From Tubulanus polymorphus (taxonomy: Eukaryota; Nemertea; Palaeonemertea; Tubulaniformes; Tubulanidae): DNA of 64,000 bases. Shown here in pieces: positions 55,457 through 64,000 of this stretch (its first letter is position 1; the number at the start of each line of letters is the position of its first letter). The DNA is taken from contig NC_134033.1 of NCBI RefSeq assembly GCF_964204645.1, positions 7,844,231 to 7,908,230 of the forward strand, in the 5' to 3' direction. The position numbers and the translations under genes are program-made. Below the pieces are notes generated by a model. That model saw only the letters and a program-made list of their open reading frames with translations, was not told where the DNA came from and searched no databases.

Positions 55457-56540
55457 TTATTCTTTTAATTTTACTAGATAAAATCCATTCATTAAATTTA
55501 TCATCGTATCCTTTATATTTCACCAAAGAATACTTTTTTCCTTTAAGAGTTTTTGATTTCAATAATTTTTCCATTTTGTAATCTATTTCATCTGGATTTG
55601 GTACAAGTGATAATTCTTGTTCATAGAAATAACCTAATATTTCTTCATCTTTTACATCTTCTAAATTATAAACAAAAGGTTTAGTTAATATTATCTTTTT
55701 AATCTTGAATATTTCTTCTGTAAAATTTGGGGTATAACCTTTATAAAATGTTATTCTATATTTAGATATTCTTACGTGTTGTCCTATTTTAAATTTAGGT
55801 TCTCCGAAATCATGTGTAACAAATGCGCCATATAAATTATTCCAAATTATTTCTGAATTATCTTCTTTTCTAGCTTGTATAGGTTTCATATTTATAGAAC
55901 TATGTTTAGAATTATTATAACCTTTCACTAAATCATCTTATACATCGATATAAATATATGTTTCATTAGCAGTAAAATATTTCCACATTCTAGTTTTCAA
56001 TGTTTTATTAAATCTTTCTATAATAGATGCTTTTTTATCTGAATGTGTTGAAAAATATTCTACATCGTTATCAGATAATAGTTTTTTAAAATGTTTGTTA
56101 TAGAATTCCTTACCTTCATCAAATTGTATCTTATCTGGAATAGCTTCTTTAAATATAGATTTAAAAGCATTTGTAACTTCTATTCCGGTTTTATTTTTGA
56201 TTGGAATTGACCATGCGTATCTACTGAATATGTCTATAACATTCAGTATGCAGAAATATCCTTTGTTGTATTCTTCTAAGTTCTTCATGTCAATTAAATC
56301 TGCTTGCCATTGTTGATCGATATATGAAACCATAACTTTTCTTGTTAAATAAGTTTTATCAATTTTTTTATGGATTTGATATGTTGGTTTATTTTGTAAC
56401 CATAATCTTAGTTCACTATATTTTATATTACCATTTTCCTTATCAGATTTAATTTTACCCCATAATTCTGTAACGTTAGAATATGATACTTCACTCTCTG
56501 GATTATAATATAAATCTCTTAGATATTGTTCTTTTTTCAT
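55449..56540 (-). pseudogene. DDE integrase with C-terminal chromodomain, one internal stop
   Basis: 364 codons with one TAA at 55,938-55,940 (codon 201). The first part has an N-terminal helical domain (YLRDLYYNPES..), then the RNase H-like core: WQADLIDM (first catalytic D), IDIFSRYAWSIPIKNKTG, QFDEGKEFYN (second D) and IIERFNKTLK (catalytic E, 33 residues on). The second part continues in frame with YNNSKHSSI, a GYTPNFTEEIF strand region and a chromodomain (YSLVKYKGYDDKFNEWI). Polinton integrases of this layout insert the linear genome; the chromodomain may guide target choice. The start (AAAATAAGATG) lacks the TAAATG motif, unlike every other gene here. Confidence 0.87.
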
Positions 56541-56546
56541 CTTATT

Positions 56547-56921
56547 TTAATCCATTAATAATAATCTTGATTTATTTTCAATGACTTTATCATTTGATTT
56601 ATTTTCTGGTATGATAGGTTTATTATCATTGGAATCATCAGATTTGAATTTTGATTTATATACACCGGATAATATAATAATTGTGATTAACCCAATTGAA
56701 ATATATAAGTAATTATTTCTTCCAGCATTATAAGAATTAGATGGATTGTTATTTGAATCAATATCAGATAAAGTCTGTGATTCAGATAAAGTCTGTGATT
56801 CATTTATATCAGTTAATTTCTTTTTCTTAGCTCTTTTTAATTCTGAAGATCTTTTACCAAATTCTCTTGCCCATTTAATTTGTTTTTCAGATCTAGGCTT
56901 TTTCTTAACGCCATCACTCAT
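56547..56921 (-). CDS. Basic single-pass membrane protein, copy B
   Basis: 124 residues. Basic N-terminus KKPRSEKQIKWAREFGKRSS and a second basic cluster KRAKKKK, a short S/Q/T repeat (LSESQTLSESQTLS), then one transmembrane segment (YLYISIGLITIIILSGVY) and a charged tail. Paralogue of 43,127-43,486. The start is in ACTAAAATAAATG and overlaps the end of the 200-residue gene by 8 bp; the integrase start follows 7 bp downstream. Intact. The basic N-terminus could bind DNA, but this is inference. Confidence 0.65.
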   Translation of the reverse strand: MSDGVKKKPRSEKQIKWAREFGKRSSELKRAKKKKLTDINESQTLSESQTLSDIDSNNNPSNSYNAGRNNYLYISIGLITIIILSGVYKSKFKSDDSNDNKPIIPENKSNDKVIENKSRLLLMD

Positions 56922-57516
56922 TTATTTTAGTTAATTTTTGTTTTGATTCATTTTCTGTTTCACGGTTTGGTTGTAGTACATCTGTTTCGTTCTTACCTGA
57001 TTTATATTCCATAGGCTTGATATTCGAAAATGTTATGACACCAGTAGAGATTAATGTCATAACCGATCCTAATTGAAATGAAGCATAACCGACCCATTTT
57101 TGTAATTCAGTCATAACTAAATAATCATTTTTCAAATCACTATATAATTTATTTTCATCATCAATTGGTATTAACTGGTTACATAACTTAGAATAACATT
57201 TGACAATACCATCTGAAATAGAATCATTTATTCGGGCCAATCTTGCCTCTTCATAAATCTTAAAATATTTTATTACTTTATCGGGTTTCATAGCATCTAA
57301 TTCTTGAAAAGTTATTTTTTTTCCCAAGAAATCCTTAGTTTTTCCACCGGCAATCAATAGTTCTAGATGATGCTTACAATATAAATAGTATTCATAACCT
57401 ATATTACAATTAACTTGAACACAATTAGTTACAACTGTATCTTTATTATCACTTATACCCAAATCATCTAATGTCTTTTCAATATCAATACTATTCTTAT
57501 TAGATTTCTTTGACAT
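56914..57516 (-). CDS. Conserved element protein with C-terminal hydrophobic segment, copy B
   Basis: 200 residues, paralogue of 43,434-44,024: TLDDLGI, YEYYLYCKHHLELLIAGGK, FQELDAMKPDKVIKYFKIYE, NDYLVMTELQKWVGYASF and a C-terminal hydrophobic segment ending STGVITFSNI. Unknown function. Together with the overlapping basic membrane protein gene it forms a pair kept in both halves of the provirus. The start is in CTAATATAAATG. Intact. Confidence 0.65.
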   Translation of the reverse strand: MSKKSNKNSIDIEKTLDDLGISDNKDTVVTNCVQVNCNIGYEYYLYCKHHLELLIAGGKTKDFLGKKITFQELDAMKPDKVIKYFKIYEEARLARINDSISDGIVKCYSKLCNQLIPIDDENKLYSDLKNDYLVMTELQKWVGYASFQLGSVMTLISTGVITFSNIKPMEYKSGKNETDVLQPNRETENESKQKLTKINE

Positions 57517-57763
57517 TTATATTAGAGAAATTTAATAAGAAAAATATTATAAGTATTATAAAATGATACCAGTATCTCTTTAGATTAATACTAGCTTAGT
57601 TAAAGGTAAAGAATTTTAGTATAAGTTATTGTTTTTTAGTATTTTTCATTTGTGATATAAAGTATTCTCTTTTTGAAAAGAAAATATTAAAAATATAATA
57701 GAATTTACTGGTTAGTTGAAGTTATGTAATTGTTAATATTTTTTATTTGAGATATATTAATCT
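57517..57763. other. AT-rich spacer, no gene
   Basis: Lies between the 200-residue gene start and the HNH stop. Nothing beyond low-complexity A/T. Confidence 0.5.
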
Positions 57764-58432
57764 TTAACCACTCATTAAAGACTCAACGTATTGTTCATTA
57801 TTTGGATCATTGTTCCATTGATCAATAAATTTCTTTGCCTTTGTTAACTGTTCTAAATATAACTGTAAATCTAGTTTATTAGATTTAATTATGTTTTCCT
57901 TCTTTTCTAAAGTTCGTAAATTCTTCCAATTCCAAATAAGTTTTTTATTGTATTCATCATTCATGTTAAATTTAGATATTGGTAACGTATGATCAATATG
58001 AAAGTATTCACCATAATTATCTATATTCATTTTATCGTCGAATTGATATACAATCCATGATTTAAGAAATTTATCTGAACAACCCAATAAATTAGATAGT
58101 GTTTCTGAATGTGTTTCTTTGTTGAATAATTGTGTTAATCTAGATCTTAAGCATTGTTTCAATCTAAAATTAAGATCTGTTTGATATCTTTCTCTCATAT
58201 ATTCTGCCATATAATAATTATAATGTTCTATATTATCTTCTCGATATTGTTTGGTATATAGTTTAGTACAAGTTTTACAGCAATATTGAAAACCATCTTT
58301 GCTAATCTTACGCTTACTAAATTCTGTTAAAGCTAATTTATCTAATTCACATTTAGAACACTTCTTGTAGTATATATTTATAACACCATTGTTATTTGTA
58401 ATATTGATAGTTTGTGGTTGTTCTGATTCCAT
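57764..58432 (-). CDS. HNH endonuclease, free-standing copy
   Basis: 222 residues. N-terminal zinc ribbon (CSKC ... CCKTC), a basic helical linker with YMRERYQTDLNFRLKQC, then LSNLLGCSDKFLKSWIVYQF and the HNH core YFHIDHTLPISKF with N..LRTLEKKEN. It ends SLMSG, whereas its relative at 45,995 ends in the polymerase tail, so this copy shows the natural end of the protein. The nearest gene to the right terminus. The start is in GTATAATAAATG. Intact. Likely cuts DNA; homing or recombination roles are conjecture. Confidence 0.78.
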   Translation of the reverse strand: MESEQPQTINITNNNGVINIYYKKCSKCELDKLALTEFSKRKISKDGFQYCCKTCTKLYTKQYREDNIEHYNYYMAEYMRERYQTDLNFRLKQCLRSRLTQLFNKETHSETLSNLLGCSDKFLKSWIVYQFDDKMNIDNYGEYFHIDHTLPISKFNMNDEYNKKLIWNWKNLRTLEKKENIIKSNKLDLQLYLEQLTKAKKFIDQWNNDPNNEQYVESLMSG

Positions 58433-58691
58433 TTATTATACATATTTTTTATTAAAATTGATTTTAGAAGTTCAATGATTTATATCATGTATTATTTCAA
58501 TCACACTTTACTAACACTTAATGTTTAAAAATCTAACTCATACAAATATGAATATTGAAATAATGTTGTAAATATATACTTTTATATCTATTCTATAAGA
58601 TCTCACACTTTACTCACACTTTTATATTGAATAATCTATCAATTTATATGTTATTCATATATATTTTATTCATGTATATAAATATTTTAAG
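58433..58691. other. AT-rich spacer near the right end, no gene
   Basis: Non-coding DNA with direct words 'cacactttac(t)..ac' at about 58,502 and 58,608. No ORF. Confidence 0.45.
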
Positions 58692-58960
58692 AGTAATAGG
58701 GATAATGGGCTTTCATATCAAAGGTTGAAAGGGCTAGTGAGTAAAAAATGAAAAATATGAAAATAATAATAATTTCTATTTGAATTAGGAGTGAAACTCA
58801 TATAAAATGAAAAATAAATTCGAGTGTGCGAGAATTATTTTCCATTTTATATGAGTTTCGCTACTAATTCAAATAGAAATTGTTATTATTTTCATATTTT
58901 TCATTTTTTATGAGCTCGACCTTTCGACCTTTGGTATGAAAGCCCATTATCCCTATTACT
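58692..58960. repeat. Right-terminal fold-back of the provirus
   Basis: A 269 bp near-perfect palindrome with arms of about 130 bp, centred near 58,826. The outer ends are AGTAATAGGGATAATGGGCT and its complement. Inside, 'caaatagaaatt.ttattatt' and 'gaaactcatataaaatg' recur on both arms. The right arm acts as right TIR. The left arm is a full inverted copy of it facing outward, so this could be a fold-back end or two TIRs joined. Confidence 0.8.
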
Positions 58961-59300
58961 GTCCGCAACGCCAGTCACAAGGAGTCACACGTGTTCTACT
59001 TTCTGCGACGCGACACGACTGTCACAACCGACCTATGCGCTCTTGCGACTGGCAGAAACTAGTTGCACACAATCGTATCGCAACCGACTTGCACCGAAAC
59101 TTGCGATGCAACGAGAGGATCGCATCGCGTCACAAGGCCGACCTACGTCCGGCTTTAAGTTACTGCGGAGCCCCAGAAATATCTTTTTTTTCGTTCAGAA
59201 GACCTTTGCTTGAAAATTCTTTCGTCGGAACAAAATTTATTTCGTTCCAACCAATAATATTCTTTTCGATTGAACCAATTTGAAAAATCGTTAGAACAAA
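58961..59300. other. GC-richer flank, no gene
   Basis: Sharp change in composition at the provirus border. Small words such as 'gcgactggc', 'caaccgac' and 'cgcaac' recur. It does not continue the LINE seen at the left border. Confidence 0.4.
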
Positions 59301-60640
59301 GTTGAACAAACTTTTTTTTTCAAAACGAAAGGTTTTTCGAACAGAATCGTTTTAATTTGAACAGAATTTTCTTGTCAGAACATTAAGTTTTTCGTTCGAA
59401 CAAGTATATTGTAAAAAGTTTTTTCTCCGAACCAAAAGTATTAAGTATTTCGTTCAATCGAACAGAATTGTTTTCATTCAAACATTCGTTTCGAAAAAAT
59501 TGTTTTCGCTTAACCAAATTTTTTTCCGGGACAAAAAGTTTTTCATTTCAACAATAACATAGCTTTTCATTCTAACACATTTTTTTGTCAGAATGAAGAA
59601 AGTTTTGGTAAAAAAAGCGTATTGTTCAACCAAACTGAAATGTTTTCACTCGAACACGATTTTCTTGACGGAACATTAAGTTTTTTGGTCGAACAGCGTG
59701 TTAAGTTCGTTTTGGAAATTTACTCGGTCTGGTATATTTTGGATTACTGTGTATGTCATTTGTCAGGACATTAAACAGAAGACGACTTAGGATACTACCT
59801 TGCGTGACTTTACTAGTTAGACCGACTTATTCCAAAATGAGGCGTTCCGTTGATTTCGGCTACAAGTTTTCGTTCAGTGATAACTGCTGAGCCATTTGGG
59901 TGACCTATCATTGATACTGTTTCCTAATAGCCTGTTAAGTAATGGCTGATGTTGTGCCTTATAAGTTGAAGAAACTTTTTTTGTCCAAACGAAAGGTTTT
60001 TCGTTCGAACAATCGTTAGATCGAACAGAATCATTTTAATTTAAACAGAATGTTCTTGTCAGAACATTAAGTTTTTCGTTCGAACAAGAATATTGTAAAC
60101 ATTTTTTTCTTCGAACCAAAAGTATTAAGTATTTCGTTCAATCGAACAGAATTGTTTTCATTCAAACATTCGTTCAAAAAAATTGTTTTCGCTCAACCAA
60201 ATTTGTTTGCCGTTTTTCATTTTAACAATAACATAGCTTTTTATTCGAACACATTTTTTATCAGAATGAAGAAAAGTTTTGGTTCAGACAAAAAGCGAAT
60301 TAATTGATCAAACAGAATTGTTTTCATTCGAACAAGATTTTCTTGTCGGAACATTAAGTTTTTTGGTCGAACAGCGTGTGAATGTCGTTTTTGGAAATTT
60401 ACTTGGTCTGGTATATTTTGGATTACTGTGTATGTCATTTGTCAGGACATAAACCGGAAGACGACTTAGGATACTACCTTGCGTGACTCCACTTGTTAGA
60501 CCGACTTATTCCAAGATGAGGTGTTCCGTTGATTTCGGCTACAAGTTCTCGTTCAGAGATAACTGCTGAGCCATTTGAGTGACCTATCATTGATACTGTT
60601 TCCTAATAGCGTGTTTAGTAATGGCTGATGTTTTGCCTTA
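59300..60640. repeat. Tandem duplication (about 670 bp unit) with GTTCGAAC-rich low complexity
   Basis: Two copies: about 59,300-59,965 and 59,966-60,640. Each begins with a stretch full of 'tttttcgttcgaacaa', 'cgaacagaatcgttttaatt' and similar words, then ends in the same LINE reverse transcriptase piece (minus strand). GTTCGAAC palindromes are scattered through both. Confidence 0.8.
59700..59960 (-). pseudogene. LINE reverse transcriptase fragment, duplicated copy 1
   Basis: Minus-strand blocks VTQGSILSRLLFNVLTNDIH (equivalent to V.QGS.LGPLLF...INDI) and ERKLVAEING precede it in the RT order. Stops and shifts are present. The equivalent piece at 60,370-60,690 is more complete. Confidence 0.7.
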
Positions 60641-60690
60641 TCAAATGCTTCGTCGAAATCTACCATTGAACAGGATTCTAAGACTGTGCA
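60370..60690 (-). pseudogene. LINE reverse transcriptase fragment, duplicated copy 2
   Basis: Minus strand shows MVDFDEAFDKAKHQPLLNTL (palm motif A region), then the VAEING and QGSILS blocks. It ends upstream at the 'cagaaaacccgttatcgctg' word of repeat C. Confidence 0.7.
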
Positions 60691-61457
60691 GAAAACCCGT
60701 TATCGCTGAGCTTTGCAGCTATGTTTCTAACTGTGATTTGAATCGCACGCCCTCGAACTGATTTAGATCCCAAGGCTGATAGAGATATCACTATCCGTAA
60801 TCCTTCCACCATGACAAACGACCGTGAGAGGTCTTTTTAGATCCATGCTTAAACCTGTGGCTAACTGAGGATTGAGGTAAAAATCCAAAAAAAACATATC
60901 AGTGACGGAGAAGCGACTCCAACACCGCCGCCATATTGAAATTTTGAGTAGCGTCATTGAGAAAAGCTAGTAGTTTTCAGCACTAAACGTAGACGATGTT
61001 ATTCTTCAGATTTTCTATCGAGTAGCTTGGGAATTTGCCTGCAAGATGTGTCAGGCTCCAAGACTAGTCTCTAACTTAACTGCTTGTTAACAGATTAACA
61101 TTCTATTTATATTCTAACTATAAAAGTTGACAGACATGTTTGAGCACACAACTAATTATTAAACAAACTGTTATCACAGGTGTCAAGTTGACAGATGTCT
61201 TAATGATTGCAGGAGTAATAATTAATTAATGGCGTATAAAAACCATAGCTCGATTGAAAGTTTACATGTATATCATTTTTCCTAAATGTCATTCAATTAT
61301 TTATTATCTTTATTGCTGCATTTTTTTACAGAATTTCGAGCACAGAAAAGAAAATACATTATTGTCACATGCATACATACATACATACAAATTAAATTCG
61401 GAGTTTACTACTTAGAGTTGATACAGCTCGTTTAGTTTCTTCAGAAAAATAGATAAA
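60691..61457. other. Repeat C terminal word and LINE 3' region
   Basis: 60,690-60,725 has the repeat C end ('gcagaaaacccgttatcgct'). A catacataca microsatellite lies near 61,372-61,390, in what is probably the 3' UTR of the minus-strand LINE that follows. No gene. Confidence 0.4.
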
Positions 61458-61945
61458 TTACGCAGCACAGTCATGTTTTAAACTAAATAGCTGCGAGAAT
61501 TTATGAAGATTTGGGTTTTCATAAAAATATGCTAATTTATATATATATTGTTTACGGAGGTCTTCAAAGAAACTACACTCCAAAACAACATGATACTCGT
61601 CACCGATTTTGTTTAGGTTACATCTGGTACAAATTCGTGCTGCTCTCGGTATATTTACGTATCTGCCTGTTTCTATGGGTAAGGCATGGTTCGAGCATAG
61701 GAATTTTATCAGTGTCATTCTCAGATTAGGAGTAAGTGAGAGCGAACATGTTTCCATACCCCATTCTGGTTTTATAATGTTGTATCTAGCTTTGACGAAT
61801 TTTTTAAGTTTTGACGCCAATCCTGTCTAAATTAATCTTGCAATCTAAGTTTCGTTGATTCCATTAAATAATTAACGTTGGGGAAATTTTGTTCATACGT
61901 AGCAAGTAAATTTACCGATTCCTTTATCATCACCAAGCCTTCCGG
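61458..61945 (-). pseudogene. LINE ORF2 C-terminus with zinc-binding motif
   Basis: The minus strand encodes a CRICTRCNLN-like block as ICTRCNLNKIGDEYHVVLEC (C-x2-C...H...C), then FEDLRKQYI and PNLHKFSQLF. This is the zinc-binding end found in several LINE groups. The upstream part (to 61,945) is in another frame (NFPNVNYLMESTKLRLQD). It is cut off by the 481 bp TIR repeat. It could be from the same family as the LINE at 39.4-41.7 kb. Confidence 0.75.
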
Positions 61946-61948
61946 CAT

Positions 61949-62429
61949 CAGACCACAATTAGGTTAGTAGCTCGAAGATGCGTAGGGCCGGACCCCAAAT
62001 AGTACCTAGAGTGAAGAAGAGGTCCCCCATAAATGTTGCCATAATTTCTGCAAATGGGATAGGTAACGAATTTCGGTTATATGTATGAAATCCATTGATC
62101 CTGAGAGACAGATTGATGATGAAATAAGGGATTCCCTGGACTTTTTTTGCTTGGAGTAAGGGTACCAAACACGGTGGGGGATTCCCTTAGATATTTGGCT
62201 CGGATGTACTGGCATACCTGTACTGGGATACCCCTCCTTTCTAAAGGTTTGATTATTTCAAAAGTTAGGTTGGGTATGTGGGGCGAAAACCACTTCAATG
62301 CGTAGCTAAGATGCTGGCCTATGAGCCATAAGCAGGATTTCCCCTGAATTTACGCGCTTATATATGAACTAAACTCTCGAATTTCTTGTTTTTACTATAG
62401 GATATAGAAGATTTTGGAATAGTGGTCTG
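61949..62429. repeat. 481 bp repeat with short TIRs, copy 1
   Basis: Starts CAGACCAC and ends GTGGTCTG. Nearly identical by eye to 63,364-63,846. Minus-strand ORFs in it (for example 62,077-62,298) could be remnants of a reverse transcriptase-like frame, but I could not confirm this. Confidence 0.75.
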
Positions 62430-63363
62430 AGCTCTGACAGCCAATACAGCCAAAATAACAAATTTTGAAGTTTTGATGAAATTTCACAAATAATTTTTAT
62501 CTTATACATCTTTTGCACATATAAGTCGTCTTGAGGCATTCATTGAGACCTAATTCGCTGATTTTAATCAGTTCCATGGTAGGATTTGGTAATATTTTTG
62601 CTTGTAGAAGGCTAGAATCGCAGATTTCGGTCAATTTTTAGGCATGAATCGTAAGATATTTTCTCGTAGGAGGCTCGGTCTAGGCTCATAAATTTATTTC
62701 ATAAAGGCCATCCTTGCCCATGCAGAATAATCACATTAATTCAGCTTTCTTTGATTAAGTTATCTAGTTTGGCTGACTTTTTGGTGCCAGATACTGTCAG
62801 GAATTTAAGGGGTAGGGGAAATGCATATTTTCGTTGAAACCATGGCAACCGAAAGGACATTGTCAGAGGCCAGTTGTGATATTTTTCCTAACTAGTACTG
62901 GTGACAACTACGCTTGGTATATAAAATTCGTCCCGGCCGAAGGCCTGTGGACGCAGTAGGGTGCATTCGAATTAGGCCTTCAGCGCAAGAAAACGCCAAA
63001 TCTAAAGGTTTCAGCCAATTCGATGATGAAAATGGCATTTTTTTCAAAAAATGCTTAAAGATTGTGTTTCTGATTTTTATCCATAGCCATATATTTATAT
63101 CCATCAGTGAAAAAAATCTATCAAGTATTCAGAAAATGTTGTATAATTGTTTTATTCATATTTTGAAATGAATGTTTGACTTAGATGATATTGATAGAAA
63201 ACTTGGATTTTGTCGCATACGCGCGATTTGTGCATTAGCATGTATTTCCATGTGTAATTGGCCGAGAGCTATTGTATTGCGTTGTATAACTAGGGTGTCT
63301 CCACTCTTTCTAAAACTGTACAAAAACTAATGCTATTCTTAAGTTTGGGTACTAGTCAGGCAT
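62430..63363. other. No gene seen
   Basis: Separates the two 481 bp copies. Small ORFs on both strands without domains. Confidence 0.4.
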
Positions 63364-63846
63364 CAGACCACAATTAGGTTAGTAGCTCGAAGATGCGTAG
63401 GGCCGGACCCCAAAAATAGTACCTAGAGTGAATAAGAGGTCCCCCATAAATGTTGCCATAATTTCTGCAAATGGGATAGGTAACGAATTTCGGTTATATG
63501 TATGAAATCCATTGATCCTGAGAGACATATTGATGATGAAATAAGGGATTCCCTGGACATTTTTTGCTTGGAGTAAGGGTACCAAACACGGTGGGGGATT
63601 CCCTTAGATATTTGGCTCGGATGTACTGGCATACCTGTACTGGGATACCCCTCCTTTCTAAAGGTTTGATTATTTCAAAAGTTAGGTTGGGTATGTGGGG
63701 CGAAAACCACTTCAATGCGTAGCTAAGATGCTGGCCTATGAGCCATAAGCAGGATTTCCCCTGAATTTACGCGCTTATATATGAACTAAACTCTCGAATT
63801 TCTTGTTTTTACTATAGGATATAGAAGATTTTGGAATAGTGGTCTG
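63364..63846. repeat. 481 bp repeat with short TIRs, copy 2
   Basis: Same ends and orientation as copy 1. Both copies are preceded by GGCAT and followed by AGCTCT, so the shared block may be slightly larger than the TIR element and could reflect a segmental duplication. Confidence 0.75.
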
Positions 63847-64000
63847 AGCTCTTCCGTTTTGCGATAAAGACATTATGAGCTTTACAAAAATCCAATAATC
63901 TATAACCCCAATTATTAATATCTTTATCGCTGTTTACACGTTTTAACAAGTTATTGTAAAAAAAGGCTATCTACACATATGCGACTCTCGGCAAAAATAT
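63847..64000. other. Window edge, no gene
   Basis: Too short to interpret. Confidence 0.3.

Larger units (their letters stand above)
41692..58960. mobile_element. Endogenous Polinton/adintovirus-like provirus (composite, decayed)
   Basis: A 17.3 kb AT-rich, densely coding block with capsid, packaging, integration and replication genes. Left end AGTAATAGGAAGATGTGGGT and right end (read inward) AGTAATAGGGATAATGGGCT are similar for about 55 bp, continuing through TTT.ATACCA.AGG, so these are terminal inverted repeats. They start with AG, as in Polintons. No matching target duplication is visible. Gene blocks: left, ssDNA-binding-like (+) then four minus genes; centre, polymerase remnant, HNH, ssDNA-binding-like and capsid genes (+); right, second set of minus genes. 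No adenovirus-type protease was found. Confidence 0.85.

Noticed and set aside
47244-56540. Reassigned TAA codon in the provirus, because its clean in-frame stops are all TAA
   Set aside because: Genes in the same block also end with TAA, the TAAs fall at unrelated residue positions, frameshifts are present as well, and the hAT transposase nearby shows the same kind of TAA. AT-rich decay explains it more simply.
62077-62298. Genuine reverse transcriptase gene in the 481 bp repeat
   Set aside because: Vague resemblance only, frames are broken, and no catalytic motif could be located.

Overview
This is eukaryotic nuclear DNA from an animal, most likely a marine invertebrate. Genes are split by introns with ordinary GT/AG borders, host coding exons are short and far apart, and most of the sequence is transposon debris: hAT-like DNA elements, MITEs, non-LTR and Ty3/Gypsy retrotransposon remnants, and SINE-like repeats with a 'cggacagacgga' tail. 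The species cannot be named from the sequence alone.

Host layer (about 9-33 kb). Seven minus-strand exons with good splice borders lie at 33.0, 32.2, 20.1, 16.1, 10.5, 10.1 and 9.2 kb. Reading phases match across all consecutive pairs except the last, so they probably belong to one large gene for a protein I do not recognise. Its introns hold most of the repeats. A plus-strand exon candidate lies at 25.2 kb.

Transposon layer. From 0.7 to 7 kb a minus-strand LINE fragment is interrupted by a 3.6 kb hAT-like transposon, whose three-exon transposase is intact except for one stop codon, and by a 1.06 kb TIR element with a 724 bp relative at 36.0 kb. A Gypsy remnant sits at 17.5-19.7 kb. A decayed LINE (39.4-41.7 kb) runs up to the left edge of the provirus. 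LINE fragments, a tandem duplication and a 481 bp TIR repeat fill 59-64 kb.

The most interesting object is 41,692-58,960: a very AT-rich, 17.3 kb, densely coding, virus-derived integrated element of the Polinton/Maverick-adintovirus type. It has a double-jelly-roll major capsid protein, a penton-like minor capsid protein, FtsK/HerA-type packaging ATPases, a DDE integrase with C-terminal chromodomain, the C-terminal part of a protein-primed family B DNA polymerase, ssDNA-binding-like proteins, HNH endonucleases and several small membrane or virion-like proteins. Unusual points are: (i) ATPase, integrase, a basic membrane protein and a 200-residue membrane protein each occur twice, in permuted order, flanking one central capsid block; (ii) 19 of 20 gene starts lie inside the string TAAATG, usually as TA(A/T)ATAAATG; (iii) an HNH gene follows the polymerase and is fused to a second, diverged copy of the polymerase tail; (iv) integrase and polymerase fragments are joined at a short shared sequence, marking an internal deletion; (v) the right end is a 269 bp fold-back whose terminal motif recurs at the left end and as a solo fold-back at 13.1 kb. 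Several genes carry one stop or one frameshift, so this copy is probably a decaying endogenous virus.
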